Positions 52,260 through 59,932 of a stretch of 64,000 nucleotides of DNA are shown one piece after another. Position 1 is the stretch's first letter. Each line of letters opens with the position of its first letter. Source of the stretch: Chloroflexota bacterium. Its GTDB lineage: Bacteria > Chloroflexota > Limnocylindria > Limnocylindrales > CSP1-4. The notes beneath the pieces were generated by a model. It saw only the letters and a program-made list of their open reading frames with translations, ran no database searches and was not told the DNA's origin. Made by a program: the position numbers and the translations under genes. The stretch lies in contig CANJLL010000002.1 of the NCBI GenBank assembly GCA_947475545.1, positions 366,203-430,202 on the forward strand. Direction: 5' to 3'.

Positions 52260-53402
52260 GTGATCCACGAGCCAACTGAAGAAGAGCGGATGATCCGGGC
52301 CAGCGTGGCCCAGTTCGTCGGCCGCGAGGCGGCGCCGGATGGGCTGGCCCGCGCGCGCCACGAGGGCGGCGGGTTTGACCGGGGGCTCCACCGCCAGGCC
52401 GGCGAGCTGGGCTGGCTGGGTATGCTGGTCCCGGAGGCCTACGGCGGCTCCGCGATGCCGGTGGGCATCTGTGCCGCCGCCGTCGAGGAGCTGGGGCGGG
52501 CGCCGCTCATGGGACCCCTCCTGACATCCGGCGTGATCGCCACGCTCGTGATCCTGGAGGGCGGATCGGACGCCCAGAAGTCGGCCCTGCTCCCGCCGAT
52601 GGTGGCCGGCGAGCGGACCGCCACGCTCGCGGCGATGGATTCCGGCCGAGGCTGGGGACCGGCGTTCGTCACCGCCCAGGCACGGCCCGACGGCGACCGG
52701 ATCCGGATCGATGGGCACAAGGCGTTCGTCCACGATGCCGCGACCGCCGACACGTTCATCTGCGCGGCCCGGCTGCCCGCCGACGGCCCCGACGCCTTCT
52801 CGCTCATCCTGGTTGACGCGGGCGCGATCGGCGTCGTCATCGAGCCGCTGCCGGGCCTGCCGTCGGGGCTGTCCGCGGTCAGCTTCGACGGCGTGTCCGT
52901 GCCGACGGAGGCCATCCTGGGAGCGCCGGGCGCAGGGCGGGGCACCCTGGAGCGGGCCACCCACCGGGCGCTCCCGCTGGTGTGTGCCTTCATGTCCGGG
53001 GCGTGCCAGGCGATCTTCGACTTCACGGTGGAGTACACCGGGCAGCGGTCCGCGTTCGGGCAGCTGATCGGCCGCTTCCAGCGCGTCCAGGACCACGTGG
53101 TGGAGCTGGCAAACCAGATGGACGGCGCGCACTGGATGACCCTGGAGCTGCTCGCGAAGATCGAGGCGGGGACGGCCACGGCGGCCGACATCCACGAGAC
53201 GGCGGCGGTCGCGACCGAGGCGTACTACCAGGTCTGCAACTACTCGCACATGGTCCACGCGGGGCCCGGCACGGACCTGGACCATCCCCTGATGGGGCAC
53301 ACGATCGCGTCGCGCGCGCTCTACCAGCTGATGGGCACGCCCGACCACCACAAGCGTCGGATGATGGACCTGCGGTTCCCCAGGGGCGGCGCGCCGGCCT
53401 GA
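52260..53402 (+). CDS. Acyl-CoA dehydrogenase-like subunit (second of a pair)
   Basis: 380 residues from a GTG at 52260 (the overlapping ATG is followed at once by TGA). The C-terminal domain is well conserved here (EYTGQRSAFGQLIGRFQRVQDHVVELA), unlike in the partner. The beta-domain FAD-contact region (LAAMDSGRGWGPAF) lacks the TEPxAGSD motif. The C-terminus reads GTPDHHKRRMMDL. The two proteins thus look complementary and probably assemble as a heterotetramer with shared FAD sites. Convergent with the carboxylase operon. Confidence 0.87.
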   Translation: MIHEPTEEERMIRASVAQFVGREAAPDGLARARHEGGGFDRGLHRQAGELGWLGMLVPEAYGGSAMPVGICAAAVEELGRAPLMGPLLTSGVIATLVILEGGSDAQKSALLPPMVAGERTATLAAMDSGRGWGPAFVTAQARPDGDRIRIDGHKAFVHDAATADTFICAARLPADGPDAFSLILVDAGAIGVVIEPLPGLPSGLSAVSFDGVSVPTEAILGAPGAGRGTLERATHRALPLVCAFMSGACQAIFDFTVEYTGQRSAFGQLIGRFQRVQDHVVELANQMDGAHWMTLELLAKIEAGTATAADIHETAAVATEAYYQVCNYSHMVHAGPGTDLDHPLMGHTIASRALYQLMGTPDHHKRRMMDLRFPRGGAPA

Positions 53403-53474
53403 GCCCCGCGCCGGACCCGCCCGGATGTTGGCCTGGGACCCGCCCGTCGGCCGCGCTCGTTCGCCGGCCTGGGC

Positions 53475-54602
53475 TCAGCGCCCCAGCAGCTCCTCATTGT
53501 GCTCGCCCAGCTCGGGCGGTGGCAAGGTGCCGCCGGCCGGCGTGGCGGAGAAGTCCACCGGGCAGCGGACCAGGGTGGCCGCTCGTGGTCCCTCCCCAAC
53601 GACCCGGACCGCCCCCAGGTACTCCGCCTCGGGGCTCTGGAGTGCCTCCGCGATGGTGTTGATGGGGGCGCCCGGAACGTCGGCGGCCTCCAGGCGCGCC
53701 AGCCAGTCGGCCCGCGTCCGGGTGGGGAAGACCTCGTCCAGGATGCCCTTGAGCGCGTCGTAGTTCTGGATGCGGTCCGTGAGCGTGACAAACCGGGCGT
53801 CCGCCAGGAGATCCGGCCGCTCGATCGCCCGGCTCAGGCCCTCCCAGAACTTGGGGACCGACGACAGGTGGATCGCCAGCGGCAGGCCGTCGCCGGCCAG
53901 CAGGGCGTACGCCTGGGACCGACGGGCGCGGGTGTCCAGGTCGCCAACCTCACCCAGCGCATAGAAGTTGGCGATCGGCTCCGTCAGGAACGCCATGTTG
54001 GCCAGCAGCATGCTCACGTCGACGCGCTGCCCCTCGCCGGTCCGGGCGGCGTGGTGGAGCGCCCCCAGCGTCCCGTAGACCGCGTACAGCGAAGTCAGCT
54101 GATCGGCCAGGTTGGGGCCGATGGGACGCGGGCGGCGCATGTCCACCAGGCGGCTCCACAGCCCCGAGACGGCCAGCGTGACGTTCTCGTAGCTGGGCCG
54201 GCCGGCGAACGGGCCCGTCTGGCCGAACCCGGAGATGGTCGTGTAGACCAGCCGTGGGTTCTCCCCCCGGAGGACCTCGTAGCCGATGCCCAGGCGATCC
54301 ATGGTGCCCGGGCGGAAGTTCTCGATCAGGACATCCGAGGTGGCGGCCAGCCGGCGGAAGGCGGCCTTGCCATCGGGATCCTTGACGTCGATCGAGACGC
54401 TCTTCTTGCCGCGGTTGTAGGCCGCGAACTGCGGCCGCGCACCGCCCTGGTGACCGCCCCACTTGCGGAACGGGTCACCGGCCCCGGGTGCCTCGACCTT
54501 GATGACCTCGGCGCCCAGGTCGCCCAGGAGCATGGCGGCATACGGGCCGCTGATCGTGGTTGCCATCTCCAGGACGCGCACGCCCACCAGCGGCCCAGCC
54601 AC
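53475..54602 (-). CDS. CaiB/BaiF (class III) CoA-transferase
   Basis: 375 residues. I chose the GTG at 54602 because GGAGG lies 6 nt upstream; a TTG at 54608 would abut the ribosome site. Motifs: PLVGVRVLEMATTISGPYAA, GAEVIKVEAPGAGDPFRKWG, DVLIENFRPGTMDRLGIG and YTTISGFGQTGPFA. The residue aligned with the catalytic Asp of formyl-CoA transferase is Leu (DVSMLLANM). Last gene of the leftward carboxylase operon. Closely similar in layout to the CoA-transferase at 56331. Confidence 0.88.
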   Translation of the reverse strand: MAGPLVGVRVLEMATTISGPYAAMLLGDLGAEVIKVEAPGAGDPFRKWGGHQGGARPQFAAYNRGKKSVSIDVKDPDGKAAFRRLAATSDVLIENFRPGTMDRLGIGYEVLRGENPRLVYTTISGFGQTGPFAGRPSYENVTLAVSGLWSRLVDMRRPRPIGPNLADQLTSLYAVYGTLGALHHAARTGEGQRVDVSMLLANMAFLTEPIANFYALGEVGDLDTRARRSQAYALLAGDGLPLAIHLSSVPKFWEGLSRAIERPDLLADARFVTLTDRIQNYDALKGILDEVFPTRTRADWLARLEAADVPGAPINTIAEALQSPEAEYLGAVRVVGEGPRAATLVRCPVDFSATPAGGTLPPPELGEHNEELLGR

Positions 54603-54643
54603 ATCCAACCTCCGTGCTTTCGATCCGGTGGCCCGCGGGCCGA

Positions 54644-55480
54644 CTACTCCCCGTCGGGGCGCGTGTAGCCGACGTTGGTGCCGCCCTTCTGGGACTGCAG
54701 GTAGCTGTCCACGGTGCTCGTGGGGTCCATGGCGGTCCGGAGGCGGTAGGTGACCAGTCGGTCCACCTCGATGGCCTGCGGCAGCGGGACCTCGCGGCCC
54801 AGGTGGACCGCGATCTTGGCGTGCGCCAGGACGGCCGGATGGCGCGAGGCGATCTCGGTCGCGAGCGTCTCGGTGAACGACGCCAGCTCCCCGGGGGCGA
54901 CCGTGGCGGAGACCAGGCCGATCCTGTCCGCCTCCTCGCCCGACCAGTTCCGGCCGCTCAGCTGGAGCAGCGCGAACTTCTTGTACGAGATGCCGGCGTG
55001 CGTCAGGGCGGCCGTGACGTTCTGGCCGAAGCTGCCCCGGATGATCTCGGGCATGCCGATCTGCGCGTCGGACGCGGCGATGGCGATGTCGTGGGCGGAC
55101 ATCAGCGCCACCGCCCCGCCCAGGCAGTAGCCGTGGACCTGGGCAATCATGATCTTGGGGAAGGTGCGGACGGTCTCGTACAGGTTCGTGGATGGGGTCG
55201 CGCGGTCCCAGTCGTCGAGGCGGCCGGTGTAGCGGCTGGCGACGTCGTGCAGGTCGAGGCCGGCGGAGAAGACCTTGCCCGCGCCCTCGGTGATCACGGC
55301 GTTGAGCGAGTCATCCCCGCGGATGATGTCGAGCGCCTCCAGGAACGCGCCGATCAGCTCGTGGCTCAGCGCGTTCCGCTTCTGCGGCCGGTTGAGCAGG
55401 ACCTTGGCGACCCCGGTGTCACCCAGGCGCTGCAGGCTGAGCACCGGCCACTCCCGGATCGAGACCCACGTGTCGGCCAT
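54644..55480 (-). CDS. Enoyl-CoA hydratase/isomerase (crotonase) family
   Basis: 278 residues. Segments: VLLNRPQKRNALSHELIGAF, FSAGLDLHDVAS (oxyanion hole 1), VHGYCLGGAVALMSAHDIAI (oxyanion hole 2), and MPEIIRGSFGQNVTAAL at the catalytic-Glu position, where the usual PGAGG is replaced by SFGQN. It may hydrate, isomerise or hydrolyse a CoA ester. Between the citrate-synthase-like and CoA-transferase genes of the same operon. Confidence 0.88.
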   Translation of the reverse strand: MADTWVSIREWPVLSLQRLGDTGVAKVLLNRPQKRNALSHELIGAFLEALDIIRGDDSLNAVITEGAGKVFSAGLDLHDVASRYTGRLDDWDRATPSTNLYETVRTFPKIMIAQVHGYCLGGAVALMSAHDIAIAASDAQIGMPEIIRGSFGQNVTAALTHAGISYKKFALLQLSGRNWSGEEADRIGLVSATVAPGELASFTETLATEIASRHPAVLAHAKIAVHLGREVPLPQAIEVDRLVTYRLRTAMDPTSTVDSYLQSQKGGTNVGYTRPDGE

Positions 55481-55567
55481 CGCGCCAACCCCCCCCTACG
55501 GCACCATCACGGCCAGCGGCCGGTCCTCGTTCAGCCTAGACCGATCGGCGCCGCCACGGGGCCCGAA

Positions 55568-56329
55568 TCAGCCCAGGAGTTCCGGCTCGTAGGTCACGGA
55601 CTTCTGGATGTTGCGGATGAGCTCGTCGGAGATGGGATCGTCCATCTCCTCCTGGATGTGCCCCAGGGCACCCAGGACCCGGCCGATCAGCGCGAAGGCA
55701 CGGGTGATCTGCCAGCGGAAGCCCATGTCGGACGCGATGGCCGCGATGGCGCCGGTCACGTTGGTCGGCAGGAACTTGCCGCCCTCCGAGGCCAGCTCCG
55801 ACACGCGCTCCAGGGCGGCGCAGTAGCTGCCGTAGGTGCCGGTCTCCTTCGCGAGCGCGAACAGCTTGATCGCGCGCGGGTCGCCGCCGGCGTGGGTCCG
55901 GTGGCCGATCCCCGGCACTCGTGCCTTGCGCCGCCGGTGGTCGTCCACGATCGCCCGGGCGGCCGCCTCCACCTCGTCGGGCGAGGCCTTGGGGCCCACG
56001 GCCTCCTGGAGGATTCGGGCGCACCACTCGGACGAGCCCAGGTGCACGCTGCCGGCGCCCAGGAGGGACGCCGCGACCGCGGCCTGGAGCGCCTCGGGCG
56101 CGTTGCTGTAGACGAACCGGGCCTGGATGACCGGCTTCACCAAGCCGTGCTCCACCAGCACCACCAGCATCGCGTCGAGCATCCGGGTCTCGTGCGGGGT
56201 GGGCCGCCGCGCGAGCAGGATGATCGAGAGCATGTCCGTGTAGCTGGTGTTGCCCAGCAGCTCCTCGGTCAGGTCCAGGCCGCGGACCAGGACCCGGTCA
56301 AGCTCCGCGTGCCCCAGGCGTGTTCGCAT
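55568..56329 (-). CDS. Citrate-synthase-fold protein, citryl-CoA lyase-like
   Basis: 253 residues, much shorter than citrate synthase (about 380-430), the size of citryl-CoA lyase-type proteins. Histidine motifs of the fold are seen: H61 in LVEHGLVKPV and H143 in VPGIGHRTHAGGDPRA. The third catalytic segment reads PTNVTGAIAAIASDMGF. From memory citrate synthases and citryl-CoA lyases have NVD here, so the catalytic Asp appears replaced by Thr192. It begins one base after the upstream CoA-transferase stop. A retro-Claisen/aldol cleavage of a carboxylated CoA ester would fit, but altered chemistry is possible. Confidence 0.85.
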   Translation of the reverse strand: MRTRLGHAELDRVLVRGLDLTEELLGNTSYTDMLSIILLARRPTPHETRMLDAMLVVLVEHGLVKPVIQARFVYSNAPEALQAAVAASLLGAGSVHLGSSEWCARILQEAVGPKASPDEVEAAARAIVDDHRRRKARVPGIGHRTHAGGDPRAIKLFALAKETGTYGSYCAALERVSELASEGGKFLPTNVTGAIAAIASDMGFRWQITRAFALIGRVLGALGHIQEEMDDPISDELIRNIQKSVTYEPELLG

Positions 56330-56330
56330 G

Positions 56331-57581
56331 TCAGATCACCTCCGCGGCCCGCAGCGCCGCGATCGCGGCGGCGTCCAGGCCAAGCTCGCCCAGGACCTGG
56401 TCGGTGTGCTCGCCGAGGAGCGGGGGCGGCCCGATCTCGGACTCGTCGTGGCCGGACACCGTGACCGGGCCGGACAGCAGCTGCATGGGTCCCGCCGTGG
56501 GATGCGTGACGGTCCTGACCATCCCCAGCGCCTGGACGGCTGGGTCCGCAAAGACCTCGTCGAAGCGGTTGATGGGGCCGGCCGGGACGTCGTTGGCCTC
56601 CAGCTTCGCCAGCCAGTCCGCCCTGGGCGCGGTCCGGAAGATGGCAGCCAGGATCGCCTCCAGCTCGTCGTAGTTGCGGATCCGGGCGACGCGGTCAACG
56701 AAGCGTGGATCCGCGTACAGCTCCGGGCGAGCGACCGCGTTGGTCAGGCCCTCCCAGAACTTGGGCGGCGACGACAGGTGGACGACGAACGGGCCGCCGT
56801 CGCCGGCGACGAAGGCGTAGGCCTGCGCGATCTTCGCGCGGGTGTCGCGCGTGGGCACGTCATCTTCGTCGAAGTAGCGGGCTGCATTCTCGGCAAGGAA
56901 GGCGATGGTGGCCTGGAGCAGGCTGGTCTCGACCCGCCGTCCCTTCCCCGTCGCGCCCCGGCCGACCAGCGCGGCCAGGACGCCGTACGCGGCGGCCTCG
57001 CCGGTGATGTGGTCGGAGAACGAGATCCCCATGGTCTGGGGATGCTCGAAGTCGGTGGTCATGCCCAGCAGGCCGGACATCGCCTGGCCCACGGTGTCGT
57101 AGCCGGGCCGGTCCCGGTATGGCCCCGAGGAGCCAAACCCGGAGATGGAGCAGTAGATGATCCCCGGGTTGCGGGCGCTGATGGCCTCGTAGCCCAGGCC
57201 CAGCCGGTCCATGACCCCCGGCCGGTAGTTCTCGATGAGGACGTCCGCCCGCGCGGCAAGGTCCATGACGATCCGCTTGCCCTCGGCCTTGCGCAGGTCG
57301 ATGCCCAGGCTGCGCTTGCCGCGGTTGCACGACCGGAACGTGGGGCTGTAGCCCCCCTTGCCCCAGCCGCGGAACGGGTCGCCCTGGGTCCGCTCCTCCA
57401 CCTTGATGACGTCCGCTCCCATGTCTGCGAGGAGCACGGATGCGTGCGGGCCGGTCACGTAGCTGGCCAGCTCCACGACCCGGATGCCGGCGAGGGGAGC
57501 GCCCTGACCCCCCTCCCCGTCCGCGGCGCCGTGGGCGCTTCCGGCGGCGTGGGCGCCGGAAGCGCCCTGGGGTGTGCTCAC
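56331..57581 (-). CDS. CaiB/BaiF (class III) CoA-transferase
   Basis: 416 residues from a GTG at 57581 that overlaps the HyuB-fusion stop as GTGA; a GTG at 57602 is the alternative. An Ala/Gly-rich leader of about 28 residues precedes PLAGIRVVELASYVTGPHAS. Other motifs: GADVIKVEERTQGDPFRGWG, DVLIENYRPGVMDRLGLG, YCSISGFGSSGPY. The residue equivalent to formyl-CoA transferase D169 is Gln (ETSLLQATI). With the second CoA-transferase of the operon it may act as a heteromer or at a separate step. Confidence 0.88.
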   Translation of the reverse strand: MSTPQGASGAHAAGSAHGAADGEGGQGAPLAGIRVVELASYVTGPHASVLLADMGADVIKVEERTQGDPFRGWGKGGYSPTFRSCNRGKRSLGIDLRKAEGKRIVMDLAARADVLIENYRPGVMDRLGLGYEAISARNPGIIYCSISGFGSSGPYRDRPGYDTVGQAMSGLLGMTTDFEHPQTMGISFSDHITGEAAAYGVLAALVGRGATGKGRRVETSLLQATIAFLAENAARYFDEDDVPTRDTRAKIAQAYAFVAGDGGPFVVHLSSPPKFWEGLTNAVARPELYADPRFVDRVARIRNYDELEAILAAIFRTAPRADWLAKLEANDVPAGPINRFDEVFADPAVQALGMVRTVTHPTAGPMQLLSGPVTVSGHDESEIGPPPLLGEHTDQVLGELGLDAAAIAALRAAEVI

Positions 57582-59932
57582 CGGTTGATCCGGATGTCCC
57601 ACAGGTCTTCGTCCCCGCCCAGCTGCGGGACGAAGACGTCGACCTGGAGCAGCGTCGCGCAGCCCGGGCAGGCGTACTCGCGGAGCACGCCCAGGTACGG
57701 GCTGCCGTCCGGCATGCCCCGTGCCGCCAGCTCGTCGAGCGAGCGATCGCGGCGCAGCGCATGGTGCTTGTAGTTCTCCGCGGCGGTGCCCAGGCCCGCG
57801 CCGCAGCGCCGGCAGCGGACCGCGGCCGCGGACCCCGTCCCGACGATCTCGAGGCTCTCGTGGAAGCGGAGGACGTCCGCAGGCGCGTTGTCCGCAGGCG
57901 CGTTGTCCACAGGCGCGTTGTCCGCAGGCGCGTTGCCCGCAGGCGCGTTGCCCGCAGGCGCGTTGCCCGCAGGCGCGTTGCCCGCAGGTGCGGCGCCCAC
58001 CGCGGGGATGCTGCCGGAAACGCCTGTGGTGCCGGCCCTGGGCGCAGCGGACTGCGCCTTCCGCTCGGCACGAATGGCGGCCCGGCGGGCGTCGGTTGCC
58101 GGTGCATCCAGCCGACCATCCGCGTCCACCACGACGCCATAGAGCAGATCTGCCAGCCGGGCCGAGACCACGCGGCGGAGGATGTCCTGGGCCACCCGCT
58201 CCGGCTCCCGGTCCAGCGGATCGCCGTAGCCGCCCCCACCCTGGGTGAAGTCGGCCTGGATGCTCCCCTCCCGAAGCAGGACACGGCCCGGATCGCCCTG
58301 GGGCAGGACGGCCTTGGCGCCGCTGCCGTCGGCGAGCAGATCGGCAGCCATGACCGGATGCTTGCCTGCGGCCAGCGCGGCGGCAAAGCCCTCTCCGGGA
58401 TCGATGAGGGCCCGGAGCCCGCCGATCCCGACCGGGTAGCCGCCGAAGAGCCCGAAGGCCCCGTGGGGCATGCCTGCGTACGGCGCGTAGTCCACGGTGG
58501 TGTCCGTGGAGCCGTGCACCATCATCAGCCGGGACGTGCCGGTGCCGCCGTTCCAGCGGCCGGCCCCGCCGCCGTCGGTGGCGTGGTTCCGGCTGAAGAC
58601 CAGGAACGGGTACTGCAGCTCGATGCGCTCCACGTCGCTGATGCCGCCGGACGGGATGTTCATCTGGCCCCCGCTGGGCACGCCGTCCCGGGTGGGCGCG
58701 GCGCCCAGGCCGCCGCCGTGGATGTCGTACAGGCCCTGCGGGTTGGGGAGGCCGCGGCGGTTGTGACCGCCGTAGAAGATCCCCGGGCCGCCCAGGTACC
58801 AGAACGAGCCCCAGCTGGCGTTCAGGTCATCGGTGTGGCCCGCGGCGTAGAGCATCTTGGTCAGGCAGTCGCGGACGGCTTCCACCACGTACTGCCCGAT
58901 CCGCGGCGACCGGCCGCAGGCCGCCGGGAATCGGCAGTTGAGCGCCGTCCCCTCCGGCACGCGAATGGTCACCGGCTTGAGCCGGCCGTCGCTCCACGGG
59001 ACATCCCAGAAGATCTGGTTGGTCAGCGCGATGGCGACGTGCGCCGTGGTGCTGGGCAAGGTGGAGTTCTGGTCGCTGGCCAGCTGGAGGCTGGAGCCCT
59101 CGAAATCGAGGGTCAGCGAGTCGCCCGTCTTGGTGGCCGTGCAGATGACCTGGTACGGCTCGGAGCGCCGTGTGGCGTGGCTGCGCGCCGAGCCGTAGAT
59201 CCGGCTCCGCCACTGGCCGTCCGGGATGGTCGCCAGCTTGTTGCGAGCCATGGCCTCGGCGTCGTCGATCAGCTTCTGGCCGGCGGCCAGCACGAAGTCG
59301 ATGCCGAACTGCTTGATGAGCGACTGGTAGCCGCGGCCGCACACCACGTTGGCCGCCGTCCGCGACTTGATGTCCATGCCCACGTAGTGCGGGTCGCGGC
59401 ACTGCTCGGTGATGGTCTTGAAGACGTCCTGGCGGAAGACGCCGTTCTCCACGATCTTGAGGCCCAGCAGCCGGATACCCTCGTGGAAGATCTCGGTGGC
59501 CGCGCCCCGCAGGACGCCACCGGTGTCGGCGGTGTGCGAGCTGGACGCCACCCAGCCCACCCGCTTGCCATCGTGGAAGATGGGGGCGATCTGCATGATG
59601 TCGTACGTGTGCGAGCCCGCCACATACGGGTCGTTGATGATGAACTCGTCGCCCTCGTGAATCCCCGGGTCGGCGTCGAACCACTCGATCATCCGGCGGA
59701 TGGCATCCGAGGTGGCGGCGGCGAACCGGAGATGCCCCGAGCAGGCCAGGATCATGGTCCCGCCGGCATCGTAGAACGAGCACATGCACTCGCCGCCCTG
59801 GGCGACGATCGGTGAGGCGGTGACCCGCTGGAGGGCGATGCGGCCCTCCTCGCCGACGGCCCACAGGCGGTGGGAGAAGATCTCGAAGTTGACCGGGTCG
59901 ATGCGGACGGGGGCGGCTGTCGCGCTGCTCAT
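57578..59932 (-). CDS. HyuB-type carboxylase subunit fused to an acetone-carboxylase-gamma-like zinc domain
   Basis: 784 residues. Residues 1 to ~610 are a HyuB/acetophenone-carboxylase-type subunit (FEIFSHRLWAVGEEGRIALQ, GDEFIINDPYVAGSHTYDIM, GGAGRWNGGTG, FTQGGGGYGDPLDREP). Residues 647-686 are eight pentapeptide repeats (NAPAG/NAPAD type). The last ~95 residues match the gamma subunit of acetone carboxylase: SLEIVGTGSAAAVRCRRCG, ENYKHHALRRDRSL, LREYACPGC, with two CxxC pairs for Zn. In characterised acetone and acetophenone carboxylases this domain is a separate small subunit. It follows hyuA with an ATGA overlap and strongly suggests an ATP-dependent carboxylase rather than a hydantoinase. 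Confidence 0.88.
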   Translation of the reverse strand: MSSATAAPVRIDPVNFEIFSHRLWAVGEEGRIALQRVTASPIVAQGGECMCSFYDAGGTMILACSGHLRFAAATSDAIRRMIEWFDADPGIHEGDEFIINDPYVAGSHTYDIMQIAPIFHDGKRVGWVASSSHTADTGGVLRGAATEIFHEGIRLLGLKIVENGVFRQDVFKTITEQCRDPHYVGMDIKSRTAANVVCGRGYQSLIKQFGIDFVLAAGQKLIDDAEAMARNKLATIPDGQWRSRIYGSARSHATRRSEPYQVICTATKTGDSLTLDFEGSSLQLASDQNSTLPSTTAHVAIALTNQIFWDVPWSDGRLKPVTIRVPEGTALNCRFPAACGRSPRIGQYVVEAVRDCLTKMLYAAGHTDDLNASWGSFWYLGGPGIFYGGHNRRGLPNPQGLYDIHGGGLGAAPTRDGVPSGGQMNIPSGGISDVERIELQYPFLVFSRNHATDGGGAGRWNGGTGTSRLMMVHGSTDTTVDYAPYAGMPHGAFGLFGGYPVGIGGLRALIDPGEGFAAALAAGKHPVMAADLLADGSGAKAVLPQGDPGRVLLREGSIQADFTQGGGGYGDPLDREPERVAQDILRRVVSARLADLLYGVVVDADGRLDAPATDARRAAIRAERKAQSAAPRAGTTGVSGSIPAVGAAPAGNAPAGNAPAGNAPAGNAPADNAPVDNAPADNAPADVLRFHESLEIVGTGSAAAVRCRRCGAGLGTAAENYKHHALRRDRSLDELAARGMPDGSPYLGVLREYACPGCATLLQVDVFVPQLGGDEDLWDIRINR
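57875..57994 (-). repeat. 15-bp tandem repeat encoding a pentapeptide linker, eight units
   Basis: Units such as GCCCGCAGGCGCGTT and GTCCGCAGGCGCGTT in perfect 15-bp register, encoding AAPAG, NAPAG (three), NAPAD, NAPVD, NAPAD (two). Repeat length is a multiple of three, so copy-number change would lengthen or shorten the hinge without breaking the frame. Confidence 0.95.
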
